Shown in pieces: positions 1 through 9,722 of a stretch of DNA of 64,000 nucleotides. The position numbers and the translations under genes are program-made. The stretch's first letter is position 1. Every line of letters begins with the position of its first letter. The notes beneath the pieces are model-generated. The model worked only from the letters and a program-made list of their open reading frames with translations, was not told where the DNA came from and searched no databases. The DNA comes from an uncultured Muribaculaceae bacterium (GTDB lineage: Bacteria > Bacteroidota > Bacteroidia > Bacteroidales > Muribaculaceae), in contig CAJUKX010000012.1 in assembly GCA_910586975.1 (NCBI GenBank), forward strand, positions 9,008-73,007. The letters are read 5' to 3'.

Positions 1-3000
1 ATTCGAACTTGTGCGAGCGGTTGTGCTCCATCTTTATGGGTTTGGCACCTTCCTTGTTGCTCTTGATAAGGCCGAGTTCAATCATGAGCTGGCAACCGTT
101 GCATATACCCAGGCTCAGGGTGTCGGGGCGCGAGTAGAAGCGTTCGAGGGTTGTGCGGGCTTTTTCGTTCCATTTAAAACCGCTTGCCCATCCCTTGGCC
201 GAGCCGAGAACGTCGCTGTTTGAGAAGCCACCGCAGAATACAATCATCTGTACATCATCGAGTGTTTCGCGTCCGCTCATCAGGTCGGTCATGTGTACGT
301 CTTTCACGTCAAATCCGGCCAGGAAGAGCGAGTAAGCCATTTCGCGGTCGCCGTTCACACCCTTTTCGCGGATGATAGCGGCGCGTACGCCTGAACGTTC
401 CTTGCGGCCTTCGGTAACACCGAGTGCTTCAAATGTACCCTTGAACGAAGCGGGGATAGCGTAGCGCAGGGGCTGGTTTTTGTAGTTGGCAAAGCGCTGT
501 TCAGCACATTCGGCACCGCTCTGAAGGCGGTCGAGTTCGTATGAAGGAGCATACCACACATCGCGCAGACCGTCAATGTTGATGAGTCTTTCGGTGTCGT
601 TGTGAGTGAGCATCACCACTCGTTCAGCGGCAGGGCATGCGATGGGGAAGTATTTGAGCTTGGCCTCGTCGAGGATGGCTTCAACCGATTCCTTGGCAGA
701 GTCGGCTACCTGAATTACGACAGCCGGATTTTCGGCGAAGAGAATCTTCACGAGGTCGGTTTCGTTGTAGTGCTTGAAACCGTCGGTATAGACTTTAAGA
801 CCTCCGCGGGTGTTGGCAAACACCATTTCGAGCAGGGTGGTGATAAGACCGCCGGCGCTCACGTCGTGCATGGCAAGTAGCTTGCGTCCCTTTACAAGGC
901 GCTGCACGGTGTTGAAGGCGGTGATGAACTTGTCGGCGTCTTTCACGGTGGGCACTTCCGAACCGATCTTGCTCAGAGTCTGGGCAAGAGCCGAGCCACC
1001 GAGTTTAAGTTCGTCGGAAGAGAAGTCTATATAATATAATGTAGAGTTGGCTGAATTTACCAGAACCGGCGATACGGTACGACGTACATTCGAAACTTCG
1101 CCGGCTGCCGAGATAATCACAGTGCCGGGAGCAAGTACGGGCTTGCCGTCGGCATATTTCTGTGTCATCGACAGAGAGTCTTTACCGGTAGGAATGTTGA
1201 TGCCGAGAGCGCAGGCAAAGTCAGAGCAAGCCTTCACGGCGCGGTACAGGGCAGCGTCCTCGCCTTCGTTGCGGCAGGGCCACATCCAGTTGGCGCTCAG
1301 CGACACGCTCTTGAGCCCCTTGGCAAGCTGTGCGCCTGCTATATTGGTGAGCGATTCGGCAATGGCAAGAACCGAGCCGGCAGCCGAGTCGGCAAGAGCG
1401 GCCTGAGGTGCGTGGCCTATAGAAGTGGCGATACCCGATTTGCCATGATAGTCGAGAGCTACCACGCCGCAGTCGCTCAGAGGCAGTTGGAGTTCGCCCT
1501 GACACTGCTGACGTGCGATGCGTCCGGTAACCGAGCGGTCAACCTTGTTGGTGAGCCAATCCTTGCATGCAACGGCTTCGAGCGACAGCACATTCTTGAT
1601 GTAAGTGTTGAGCTCATCGTCCGAGACGGCGGGATTCTCAAATGTGCGGTTCACGGTGCTGTCGGTCATCACAGTCTTGGGCGAGTTGCCAAACATATCG
1701 TCCATTTCAAGGTCGATGGGCTTAACGCCGTCGGCCTGGGTGAATACGAAGCGATGGTCGTCGGTGGTTTCGCCTACGATATACATAGGTGCGCGTTCGC
1801 GCTGGGCGATGCGTTCTACCAAGGGGATGTCTTCAGCATTGATGATGAAGCCCATGCGTTCCTGGCTCTCGTTGCCTATGATTTCCTTGGCCGAGAGGGT
1901 GGGGTCGCCTACGGGCAGAGCGCTCATGTCAATTGTGCCGCCGGTGGCTTCAACGAGTTCAGAGAGGGCGTTGAGGTGTCCGCCTGCACCGTGGTCGTGG
2001 ATCGACACGATAGGATTGACGGGCGATTCGGCCAAAGCGCGGATAACGTTCGACACGCGTTTCTGCATTTCGGGGTTGGCGCGTTGAACGGCGTTGAGTT
2101 CGATGGCGTTGGCGTATGAGCCGGTATCGACACTCGACACAGCGCCGCCACCCATACCGATACGGTAGTTGTCGCCGCCCGAAACCACTACTTTCTGTCC
2201 GGGCACGGGTTCGCCCTTGCGAGCGTCTTTGGCATCGGCATAGCCTACACCGCCGGCGAGCATTATCACCTTGTCGTAGCCGTAGTCGCGGCCATGCTCT
2301 GAGTGTTCAAATGTGAGTACAGAACCGCAGATGAGGGGCTGACCGAATTTATTACCGAAGTCAGAAGCACCGTTTGAAGCCTTTATGAGGATTTCGGCCG
2401 GAGTCTGATAGAGCCATACACGAGGATTCATGGCCAGTTCCCATTTCTTTTCGGGAGACAGGCGGGGGTATGAAGTCATGTAAACGGCAGTGCCGGCCAG
2501 TGGCAGTGAGGCGCGTCCGCCGCCAAGACGGTCGCGTATTTCGCCGCCGGTACCGGTAGCGGCACCGTTGAAAGGTTCTACGGTTGTGGGGAAGTTATGG
2601 GTCTCTGCCTTGAGAGATATGACGGTCTTTACGGGACGTTCCTCGAAGTAGTCGGGACGGTCGGGATTTACAGGATAGAACTGTTCAATCTTAGGACCTT
2701 TTACAAAGGCTACATTGTCTTTGTAAGCCGAAACAAGATCGTTGGGATTTTCTTTAGAAGTTTTTTTAATGAGTCCGAAAAGCGAAGAAGGCATTTCCTC
2801 ACCGTCGATTACGAAAGTGCCGTTGAATATTTTGTGGCGGCAATGTTCAGAGTTAACCTGCGAGAATCCGAAAACCTCGCTGTCGGTAAGGGGACGACCC
2901 AGACGTTGTGCGAGTTGGCGCAGATAGTCTTCTTCCTCGGGAGACAGGGCAAGACCTTCGCTTTTGTTGTAAGCTGAGATGTCGTCGATATACACAATGG

Positions 3001-3346
3001 GAGCAGGCTCGGACTGAGCTTCGAAAACATTGGCCCGCAGGTCGTCATAAACGCGCTGCAACATGGGGTCGTAAGCGATTTCACCCTCGGCAGGTGCGCT
3101 TTGAAACTCTTCTATGCGCTGTATGCCCGAAAGTCCCATATTCTGGGAAATTTCTACGGCATTTGTGCTCCAGGGAGTAATCATTTCTCTACGGGGGCCG
3201 ATAAAGCGACCTTTCAAAAGCTTGGAAGCGAGCGGCTTGGCGCCTTCGAGGAGCCATGTGAGGCGTTCATTCTCGGTGTCGGTGAGTTTGTGATCCGACT
3301 GTACGAGAAATACCTTATGGCTATCCTTCTTGAAGAAAGTAATCAT
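1..3346 (-). CDS. purL: Phosphoribosylformylglycinamidine synthase PurL (partial, C-terminus cut by window edge)
   Basis: Large single-chain FGAM synthase, the ATP- and glutamine-dependent fourth step of purine synthesis. The minus-strand frame is open from ATG at 3344-3346 to the window start, about 1,115 codons; family members have about 1,230-1,240, so roughly the last 120 residues lie outside. Near the N-terminus I read GPRREMITPWSTNAVEI, typical of PurL. The glutaminase domain is visible at the other end: GICNGCQ is encoded around 89-109 and its first Cys (101-103) is the expected nucleophile. A TAnnTTTG box lies 30-37 bp upstream of the start. The next gene downstream cannot be seen. 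Confidence 0.95.
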   Translation of the reverse strand, partial: MITFFKKDSHKVFLVQSDHKLTDTENERLTWLLEGAKPLASKLLKGRFIGPRREMITPWSTNAVEISQNMGLSGIQRIEEFQSAPAEGEIAYDPMLQRVYDDLRANVFEAQSEPAPIVYIDDISAYNKSEGLALSPEEEDYLRQLAQRLGRPLTDSEVFGFSQVNSEHCRHKIFNGTFVIDGEEMPSSLFGLIKKTSKENPNDLVSAYKDNVAFVKGPKIEQFYPVNPDRPDYFEERPVKTVISLKAETHNFPTTVEPFNGAATGTGGEIRDRLGGGRASLPLAGTAVYMTSYPRLSPEKKWELAMNPRVWLYQTPAEILIKASNGASDFGNKFGQPLICGSVLTFEHSEHGRDYGYDKVIMLAGGVGYADAKDARKGEPVPGQKVVVSGGDNYRIGMGGGAVSSVDTGSYANAIELNAVQRANPEMQKRVSNVIRALAESPVNPIVSIHDHGAGGHLNALSELVEATGGTIDMSALPVGDPTLSAKEIIGNESQERMGFIINAEDIPLVERIAQRERAPMYIVGETTDDHRFVFTQADGVKPIDLEMDDMFGNSPKTVMTDSTVNRTFENPAVSDDELNTYIKNVLSLEAVACKDWLTNKVDRSVTGRIARQQCQGELQLPLSDCGVVALDYHGKSGIATSIGHAPQAALADSAAGSVLAIAESLTNIAGAQLAKGLKSVSLSANWMWPCRNEGEDAALYRAVKACSDFACALGINIPTGKDSLSMTQKYADGKPVLAPGTVIISAAGEVSNVRRTVSPVLVNSANSTLYYIDFSSDELKLGGSALAQTLSKIGSEVPTVKDADKFITAFNTVQRLVKGRKLLAMHDVSAGGLITTLLEMVFANTRGGLKVYTDGFKHYNETDLVKILFAENPAVVIQVADSAKESVEAILDEAKLKYFPIACPAAERVVMLTHNDTERLINIDGLRDVWYAPSYELDRLQSGAECAEQRFANYKNQPLRYAIPASFKGTFEALGVTEGRKERSGVRAAIIREKGVNGDREMAYSLFLAGFDVKDVHMTDLMSGRETLDDVQMIVFCGGFSNSDVLGSAKGWASGFKWNEKARTTLERFYSRPDTLSLGICNGCQLMIELGLIKSNKEGAKPIKMEHNRSHKFE

Positions 3347-3375
3347 ATAAGAAATATGTGATTTGGAATTTGCTG

Positions 3376-3383
3376 CAAAGATA
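3376..3383 (-). promoter_or_regulatory. Promoter -7 box of purL
   Basis: Plus-strand CAAAGATA reads TATCTTTG on the minus strand, a perfect TAnnTTTG box. Transcription would start near 3369, leaving a leader of about 23 nt. A weak -33 element (CTTG) lies about 20 bp further upstream. Confidence 0.6.
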
Positions 3384-3468
3384 CGAATTTTTTAGGGCAT
3401 TAACAAGCCGTGTAATGACTCTCGTGTACTAAATTTGACCTATATTCCCATTTTTTTAGATAATAAGC

Positions 3469-3498
3469 ACGCCCGGCGGTTTGAGAACCGTCGGGCGT
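3469..3498 (-). terminator. Hairpin ending the glycogen operon
   Basis: Inverted repeat with 13-nt arms (ACGCCCGGCGGTT / AACCGTCGGGCGT, one mismatch) and a TGAG loop, placed 28 bp beyond the GH57 stop codon. The downstream T-tract on the minus strand is weak, so termination efficiency is uncertain. Confidence 0.6.
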
Positions 3499-3525
3499 AG
3501 GAATTTCTAAAGCGGTATGCCGGTT

Positions 3526-4938
3526 TTATTCAGCTTTCTTCTTTGTGGCCTTGGGCTTGGCCTCTTTTGTAGCGCAAGCTTTTCTGCCTCTGGGCTTGGC
3601 AGGTGCTTCGGCAGCTTCCTTGCGGTTGTTGTGCTCGATGTTGTACTGAGCCAGGCTCTTGCTCATTGATTCCTTCTCGCGGGTGAGTTCAGCGATTTCG
3701 CTTTCCTGATTGCGGATGGTCTTGAGCAGCGAGTTGAGTTCTTCGTTGTCGACGCTCAGAGGATATTGTTCATCAACACGTACCAGGAAGTCGGCCAGTA
3801 CGTTCATGTAGTTGGTGAATGCCGAGTAGGGCGATTCGTAGGGGCTGAAGTTGGCGTGACCCTCAGAGAAGTGCTTGGTCGACATGTAGTAGAAGTGGTC
3901 AGAACCTTGCAGATACCACCAGTCCTGTTTGAGACGGCGGTCGGTGCAAAGGCGTACGCGTTCGCCGGCGCTGTAGAGCTTGTCGAGGGCTTCGCGCTGC
4001 AGCTGGTTGCCGCACCATGCCGATACGTCGCGGGCTTCGTCGGCACCCGATATGGGGTGAACCACTGCAAGTGAATCCACAGCCTTGAGTTTTGAGATGG
4101 CCTCGGTGGGAGTCCAAAACTCTATGCCGCGTTCGTTGGCAAAGCGGGGCAGAGCTTCGAGGAACTGGAATATGCCTGACGAAGCGGGCTGCATGGCGCC
4201 GAATGTCTCCAGATTAAGGCAGATGTTGATGATCTGTTCTTCGGCCGGAGTAGAAGCAATCCAGTCCATGTACTTGTCGGCGGTGAGGGGATAAGCATCC
4301 CAGTTTGAATCGGAGAAACGGAATGCGATATCGTCGCTGAGTTTGTCGTTTTTGAGCAGGAGCTTGAGCTTGGGGGCAGAAGCGGCTGAGTAGATGTAGT
4401 CGGGCGACTTCCAGCCGAGGATGTGCTTGGCGCCCTCGGTAAGGCTGCCCTTGAATCCCATTGCATAAATCTGCGGAGCGATATCGTCAGAGTAGATAAG
4501 CTCGGTGTTGCGGAATACTTTGGGCTTCTGGCCGAAGAGCGAATATAGTTTGTCGCAGAGTACTTTGGTCTGTTCCTGGAATTCTTCGGGGTCGTAGAGC
4601 GAAGCCAGCGAGTGGGCGTAGGGAGTTGCAAGGAACTCAACTTTGCCGGTGTCGGCGAGCTTGCGCAGGATGTCGATGAATTCGGGTACGTACTGTTCGA
4701 ATTGTTCGATGGCAGCGCCGGTGAGCGAAATGGAGAAGCGGAAAGCACCCTTGGTGTCGTTGACCATGCGGAGCAGGGTTTCGGCAGCCGGGATATAGCT
4801 TTGCTGTGCTATTCTTGTAACGATGTCATCGTTGAGGAAGTCATCGTAGTAGTAGTGGTCGTTACCGATATCAAAGAAGCGATAGCGTTTGAGGCGGAAC
4901 GGCTGGTGTATCTCGAAGTTGAAACTTACGGCTTTCAT
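3526..4938 (-). CDS. GH57 family glycoside hydrolase (alpha-amylase-like)
   Basis: 470 residues. GH57 enzymes cleave or transfer alpha-1,4-glucan chains. Seen: the region-I signature HQP at residues 11-13, and FRNTELIYSDD with Glu146, which matches the catalytic nucleophile region of GH57. The C-terminal 60 residues are a heptad-like segment followed by a Lys/Ala-rich tail, probably unstructured. No signal peptide, so cytoplasmic. It is the last gene of a three-gene operon (8 bp after the GT4 synthase gene), the same order as in Bacteroides. Inferred role: trimming or remodelling of stored glycogen. Exact specificity (amylase, glucanotransferase or branching enzyme) cannot be told from the sequence. 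Confidence 0.88.
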   Translation of the reverse strand: MKAVSFNFEIHQPFRLKRYRFFDIGNDHYYYDDFLNDDIVTRIAQQSYIPAAETLLRMVNDTKGAFRFSISLTGAAIEQFEQYVPEFIDILRKLADTGKVEFLATPYAHSLASLYDPEEFQEQTKVLCDKLYSLFGQKPKVFRNTELIYSDDIAPQIYAMGFKGSLTEGAKHILGWKSPDYIYSAASAPKLKLLLKNDKLSDDIAFRFSDSNWDAYPLTADKYMDWIASTPAEEQIINICLNLETFGAMQPASSGIFQFLEALPRFANERGIEFWTPTEAISKLKAVDSLAVVHPISGADEARDVSAWCGNQLQREALDKLYSAGERVRLCTDRRLKQDWWYLQGSDHFYYMSTKHFSEGHANFSPYESPYSAFTNYMNVLADFLVRVDEQYPLSVDNEELNSLLKTIRNQESEIAELTREKESMSKSLAQYNIEHNNRKEAAEAPAKPRGRKACATKEAKPKATKKKAE

Positions 4939-4946
4939 TTTGGGTC

Positions 4947-6209
4947 TTAATAGTTTTGGAGTACTTTGTTATAAATGTCGATTACCTTCTGGCCTGCTTT
5001 TTCCCAGGTGATCTGGGCAACCTCGGCCAGCCCTTCTTCGCGCAGCGACTTATACAGGGCGGGATAAGAAATGATTGCGTTAATCGCGTCGGCCATGGCG
5101 TCGATGTCCCAGTAGTCGGTCTTGATTACGTGGTTTAGGATTTCGGCGCATCCGCTCTGTTTTGAGATTATAGAGGGACAGCCCATCTGCATGGCTTCGA
5201 GGGGAGAGATACCGAAGGGTTCTGAAACCGATGGCATGATGTACACATCTGATGCTTTGAGCATTTCGTATACCTGCTTGCCTTTCTGGAATCCGGGGAA
5301 GTGGAATCGGTCGGCGATACCGCGTGCGGCGGCAAGGTCGATCATTTTTTCCATCATGTCGCCGGAGCCGGCCATCACAAAGCGTACGTTATGGTTGTTC
5401 TTGAGTACCTTTGCGGCAGCTTCAACAAAGTATTCAGGGCCTTTCTGCATTGTGATACGTCCCAGGAAGGTCACTACTTTTTCTTTGGGTTTGGTGACTT
5501 CCACGTCGAGCAGTTCCTGACTCAGAGGCACTACGGCGTTGTGTACTGTAGTGACTTTTGAGGGATCTATGCCGTATTTATCAATCACAGTCTGGCGTGT
5601 GAGGTTTGACACTGTGATGATATGGTCGGCATGTATCATACCGTCGCGTTCGATGTTGAATACGGTAGGATTCACGTTGCCGCGCGAGCGGTCGTAGTCG
5701 GTGGCGTGCACGTGGATGACCAGGGGTTTGCCGGTCACCTGCTTGGCATGAATACCGGCCGGATAGCAGAGCCAGTCGTGGGCGTGTATTATGTCGAAGT
5801 CGAGCGTGCGTGCTATTACACCGGCTGTGATTGAGTAGTTGTTGATTTCCTCAAGGAGGTTGTCGGGATAACGTCCTGAGAATTCAATGCAGCCGAGGTC
5901 GTTGGTGCGCATGTAGTTGAAGTCGGCATAGATATGGTCGCGCAGTCTGAAGTACAGCTCGGGATCCATGAGTTTGCCGATGCGTTGCTCAACATAGTCG
6001 CGGCTTACATCGCGCCATGCCACAGGCACCTGTGAGGTGCCGATGATGTTGGCGAAAGAGCGGTCTTCGTCGCCCCAGGGTTTGGGTATGACAAAAGTGA
6101 TATCCATGTTGCCGCATCTTGACATGCCTCGGGTAAGGCCATAGGAGGCAGTTCCAAGTCCTCCGAGGATATGGGGTGGAAATTCCCACCCGAACATTAA
6201 GGCTTTCAT
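4947..6209 (-). CDS. GT4 glycosyltransferase, glycogen synthase-like
   Basis: 420 residues, GT-B fold. Seen: an N-terminal Gly-rich donor loop (PPHILGGLGTASYG, residues 11-24), HAHDW at 142-146 and the family-4 E-x7-E motif at Glu330/Glu338 (SEPFGISPLE). Known: Bacteroidales carry such GT4 proteins beside a debranching enzyme and a GH57 protein, where they are taken as the glycogen synthase. It lies 26 bp downstream of the debranching-enzyme gene and 8 bp upstream of the GH57 gene, so co-transcription is very likely. Sugar-nucleotide choice (ADP- or UDP-glucose) is not deducible here. Confidence 0.88.
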   Translation of the reverse strand: MKALMFGWEFPPHILGGLGTASYGLTRGMSRCGNMDITFVIPKPWGDEDRSFANIIGTSQVPVAWRDVSRDYVEQRIGKLMDPELYFRLRDHIYADFNYMRTNDLGCIEFSGRYPDNLLEEINNYSITAGVIARTLDFDIIHAHDWLCYPAGIHAKQVTGKPLVIHVHATDYDRSRGNVNPTVFNIERDGMIHADHIITVSNLTRQTVIDKYGIDPSKVTTVHNAVVPLSQELLDVEVTKPKEKVVTFLGRITMQKGPEYFVEAAAKVLKNNHNVRFVMAGSGDMMEKMIDLAAARGIADRFHFPGFQKGKQVYEMLKASDVYIMPSVSEPFGISPLEAMQMGCPSIISKQSGCAEILNHVIKTDYWDIDAMADAINAIISYPALYKSLREEGLAEVAQITWEKAGQKVIDIYNKVLQNY

Positions 6210-6235
6210 ATTGGATTATTCGTTGGCAGGGTGGG

Positions 6236-8185
6236 TTAATCTTGATTGAATCGTTTGATGAGACGGATTGTGCGCAGAACCTCGGCAACGTTTGTAGCGT
6301 GGGAGATGGCGCCGCGTCCGCGATAAGGAGGATTGCCGTCATAGAGCTGCGAGAGCGAGCCTATGCAACCTTCGGTCATCTCGTCTTCAAAACCGATGAG
6401 CATGCGGTCGATGTAGCTTACGCCGCTTAGTCCGAATACCTTGAGGTATGCCTCGGCATAGAAGCCCATGAGCCACGGGCGTGCAGGGCCTTGGTGCATG
6501 GCCAGCTCGCGTTCTTCGGGTGAACCCAGGTAGAGCGGACGGTAGCCATAGCTCTTGGGCGAGAGTGTGCGGAGTCCTTTGGGGGTGAGCAGTTCGCGGG
6601 TGACAACGTCGAGCACGCCTTTGCGCTGACGACGGTCGAGGGGCGAGTGGTCGAGGCCGATTGCAACAGCCATATTGGGGCGCACATCGGGCGATGAATA
6701 GCGTCCGTCGACATAGTCGTAAAGGTAGCCGCTGTCGTTGAGGAACATGTCGATGAAAGGTTGCTTCATCTTTTCGGCCTCGGCGAGCCATGCCTGGCGG
6801 CGTTCGGCCAAAGCTTCGTTGCCTTCGAGCAGCGATGCGCCAAACATCAGTGCGTTGTACCACAGGGCGTTGAATTCAACCAGATATCCCGAGCGGGGAA
6901 TGATGGGATGGCCGTTGTGATTGGCGTTCATCCAGCTTACGGGCGAGTCGGCGCCGTTGGTCGAGAGCAGGCCGGTGTCTTCGTTGACAAACAGGTTGGG
7001 GTGCTTGCCTTCGAGGATATAGTCGACTGCGGTTGTGATGAATTCTGTATAAAGTTCGCGCGCGCGGTCAAAGCCTTCGTTCTTGGCATACTGCTGTACG
7101 GCCCATGTAGCCCACAGAGGTATGTCGGGCAGTTCAATGCCGTGAATGCGCTGCGAGGGCTCGCCGGTTGCCATGAACTGTGTGAGGGCGCGTATGCCCG
7201 TGTCCATGATTTTTTCGAAATCGGCGCGGTGGTCGATGGCCAGGGTAAGGCCGGGCAGCGACATGAATGTGTTTCGGGCGAGGATAGAACCCCAAGGGAA
7301 ACCCGAGATAATGTACATGTTGTCGCTCTCCTTGATGTAGAACTGCTTTGCAGAGTTCTTGAGGGAGTTGAAGAAAGATGAACGCGGGGTGCGTGAGGCG
7401 ATTTCCGTTTCGTACATCTTCTTAAGGCTGCGGGGCTTCACTTCGCTGATACCGGCCGAGAAGATGATAGACTCGCCTTTGCGGATAGGTACTTCGAAGT
7501 ATCCGGGAACCCAGAGGTCTTCGCAGTAGGGGACACCGCGCTCGAGGTCTTTCACGTACTCGATGCCGTTGTACCAGTTGGGATCATCGACCCAAGTGGC
7601 CTTGTGGCTGAACTGCATGTACAGAGTGGGGAATCCCTTGTACAGGCAAGTTCCGATACCATTTTCCACGGGGATTATCTCGCGGTTGATGGTGTCGTTT
7701 GCCACACAGAGCGAATTGCTTTCGCGGAAAGCGAGGAAGGGGTTGAACCTGAGAGTGGTTGCAGAATGAGCTTCGACGAGCGTGTAGCGTATAAGGATAC
7801 GGTTTTCATGCGAGATGAAAACTTTTTCTTTTGTAAGAATTACGCCACCTACTCGGTAGGTCAATTTAGGGATGCTCTCACATTCGAATTCGCGCACGTA
7901 CTTATGTCCGTTGGGGCTGTATACACCGCCCTGATAGCGGTGGATGCCCAGACGGAATGGGGCACCGTGCTGAATTACGGTTTCGTCGAGCGACGAGAGC
8001 AACACGTGGGGCTTGTTGCCAAGCTCGGGAATGGGGATCACCAGTAGTCCGTGTTGCTTGCGAGTATTGCACCCTACAAGGGTTGTGCAGAGATAAGCAC
8101 CTGCCTGGTTCGTGCGCAGCATCTCCTTGGGGAGCGACTGGTCGAGATTGATGAGCAGATTCTTATCAAATTTGAGGTAACTCAT
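6236..8185 (-). CDS. Glycogen debranching enzyme (amylo-alpha-1,6-glucosidase)
   Basis: 649 residues, the usual length of the bacterial GDE (GH133-type) family: an N-terminal beta-sandwich domain (about 1-270) followed by an (alpha/alpha)6 domain containing SGFPWGSILARNTFMSLPG and MHQGPARPWLMGFYAEAYLKV. It hydrolyses alpha-1,6 branch points in glycogen. No export signal. It is the first gene of the glycogen operon, so the promoter must lie in 8186-8420. No perfect TAnnTTTG box was found there on the minus strand; a near match (TACTTTCG, complement of 8313-8320) is only a weak candidate. Confidence 0.92.
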   Translation of the reverse strand: MSYLKFDKNLLINLDQSLPKEMLRTNQAGAYLCTTLVGCNTRKQHGLLVIPIPELGNKPHVLLSSLDETVIQHGAPFRLGIHRYQGGVYSPNGHKYVREFECESIPKLTYRVGGVILTKEKVFISHENRILIRYTLVEAHSATTLRFNPFLAFRESNSLCVANDTINREIIPVENGIGTCLYKGFPTLYMQFSHKATWVDDPNWYNGIEYVKDLERGVPYCEDLWVPGYFEVPIRKGESIIFSAGISEVKPRSLKKMYETEIASRTPRSSFFNSLKNSAKQFYIKESDNMYIISGFPWGSILARNTFMSLPGLTLAIDHRADFEKIMDTGIRALTQFMATGEPSQRIHGIELPDIPLWATWAVQQYAKNEGFDRARELYTEFITTAVDYILEGKHPNLFVNEDTGLLSTNGADSPVSWMNANHNGHPIIPRSGYLVEFNALWYNALMFGASLLEGNEALAERRQAWLAEAEKMKQPFIDMFLNDSGYLYDYVDGRYSSPDVRPNMAVAIGLDHSPLDRRQRKGVLDVVTRELLTPKGLRTLSPKSYGYRPLYLGSPEERELAMHQGPARPWLMGFYAEAYLKVFGLSGVSYIDRMLIGFEDEMTEGCIGSLSQLYDGNPPYRGRGAISHATNVAEVLRTIRLIKRFNQD

Positions 8186-8401
8186 GACAGAGGGTGTTGT
8201 CTTGTTAGTGTATATTAATTTTTTTATTAAGATCTAAGGGCGGTTTGTTCTGATTTAAGGTATTCTGACGGCTCCGGGAGGGATTGCGGAGCAGCATATA
8301 TTCAGTAAACGACACGAAAGTAGCAAATTTTGCTCATTGACGCAAATAAAAATTGAAAAAAGTTACGGGTAAATTAATTTTAACAAAGTTTTATTAAAAT
8401 A

Positions 8402-8433
8402 TTTGGCAATTAAGTAAAATTCCCGTAACTTTG
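8402..8433 (+). promoter_or_regulatory. Promoter of the OmpA-like gene (-33 TTTG, -7 TAACTTTG)
   Basis: TTTG at 8402-8405 and TAACTTTG at 8426-8433, separated by 20 bp: a textbook Bacteroidota housekeeping promoter. The predicted start is near 8440, giving a leader of about 26 nt. The rest of 8186-8465 is AT-rich and holds no gene. Confidence 0.8.
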
Positions 8434-8465
8434 TAGGGATGTTTTAACTATATTGCCTAACTACG

Positions 8466-9599
8466 ATGAGAAAATTTATAGTCCCGATTTGCGTTTTCGT
8501 GCTTTCTCTCTGCTCTCAAGCACGCGAGGCTTATGTGCGCCCGGGTTTGGGTGACAATTGGGCTGTAGGTCTTTCGGTAGGAGCAGCTTCACCCCTTAAG
8601 GGACATAGTTTTTTTACAAACATGCGACCCTCGCTGGGAGTGAATTTAGACAAGCATCTTACACCGGCATTCGCGCTTGGGGCAGAGATGCTCACTTCAT
8701 TCAATTCATCGCGTTGGCCCGGATATATACATTCGTCCACGGCATTCGACAATCTGTATGCCGGTGTGTACGGGTCGCTCGATCTGGTACGACTTGCCTC
8801 GCCGGCATGCGGCTCGGTTCCTGTGGGCTTCGGGCTTCAGGCCGGTTGCGGATGGGGGCATGACTTCCACAGCGGCAAGCTTGCCGACCACAACTATTTC
8901 GCCACCAAGGTAGGCCTGTTTCTCAGGTTCAATATCACTCCGCGGTTTGCAGTGTCACTGTCGCCCTCGGTGGTATGGGATATGAGCGATGCCCGCGTCA
9001 GCCAGTCATCGGCAGCCTATTCGGCTTCAAAAGCCGTATTCAATATGCAGGCCGGCATACGCTACAGCTTCGGGCCCGGTTTCACCTGCCCCCAGCTGTA
9101 CGATACATCGGAGGTAAATGCTCTCAACGGCCAGATAAACAGCCTGCGTGCTGACCTTATAACTACAAAAGACGAATTGCAAGCTGTCAATGCGCGTGCC
9201 GAAGCGCTGGCAACTGAGCTGAAAGAAGCCCGCGAGGCCAAACCCGAAGTGGTGAAAGAGGTGATGGTGAACAACCGCCACAATACCGTTCTCGACGTAT
9301 TCTTCCTGCTCGGCTCGGCCAACATAACACCCGACCAGATGCCAAATGTGGAGCGGATAGCTCATTATCTCAAGAACCATCCGGGTTCCACAGTGGTTAT
9401 AAAAGGGTACGCATCACGCGACGGCAATGCCAAATCCAACGAGAAGCTTGCCTCAATGCGAGCTGAGGCCGTGAAGACCGCACTTATCAAGAAATATGGT
9501 ATAAGTGCAACGCGCATATCGGCTTCGGGCGCCGGCATAGGCAACATGTTTGAGGACGATGCCTGGAACCGTGTGAGCATCTGTACCCTCGAAAATTGA
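8466..9599 (+). CDS. OmpA-family outer membrane protein
   Basis: 377 residues. A signal peptide is evident at residues 1-19 (MRKFIVPICVFVLSLCSQA). Residues about 20-205 show alternating aromatic/hydrophobic strands of an eight-strand barrel; 220-260 is a coiled coil with heptads (INSLRADLITTKDELQAVNARAEALATELKEA, positions about 225-256); 275-377 is the OmpA peptidoglycan-binding domain (VFFLLGSANITPDQ, then the KGYASRDG and NEKLASMRAEAVKTAL segments). Inferred role: anchoring the outer membrane to peptidoglycan. Transcribed alone: its own promoter lies upstream and a terminator downstream. Confidence 0.88.
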   Translation: MRKFIVPICVFVLSLCSQAREAYVRPGLGDNWAVGLSVGAASPLKGHSFFTNMRPSLGVNLDKHLTPAFALGAEMLTSFNSSRWPGYIHSSTAFDNLYAGVYGSLDLVRLASPACGSVPVGFGLQAGCGWGHDFHSGKLADHNYFATKVGLFLRFNITPRFAVSLSPSVVWDMSDARVSQSSAAYSASKAVFNMQAGIRYSFGPGFTCPQLYDTSEVNALNGQINSLRADLITTKDELQAVNARAEALATELKEAREAKPEVVKEVMVNNRHNTVLDVFFLLGSANITPDQMPNVERIAHYLKNHPGSTVVIKGYASRDGNAKSNEKLASMRAEAVKTALIKKYGISATRISASGAGIGNMFEDDAWNRVSICTLEN

Positions 9600-9658
9600 A
9601 AATAGAACTTATAAAAATATCTCCTCGAAAACGATTACAAACTAACACATTTTTATGA

Positions 9659-9696
9659 CTTCCACCAGAGGAGAACCCCTCGGTGGAAGCCTTTTT
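9659..9696 (+). terminator. Intrinsic terminator after the OmpA-like gene
   Basis: CTTCCACC (9659-9666) pairs with GGTGGAAG (9682-9689), with an inner GAGG/CCTC stem, followed by CCTTTTTAATTT. Confidence 0.85.
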
Positions 9697-9722
9697 AATT
9701 TACCGCTAAAACACACATAATT

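Noticed and set aside
1412..2119. 235-codon plus-strand ORF opposite purL
   Set aside because: Shadow frame of a strongly conserved gene; no family resemblance.
4122..4748. 208-codon minus-strand ORF within the GH57 gene
   Set aside because: Different frame of a well-supported gene; Ser/Pro-rich composition typical of shadow frames.
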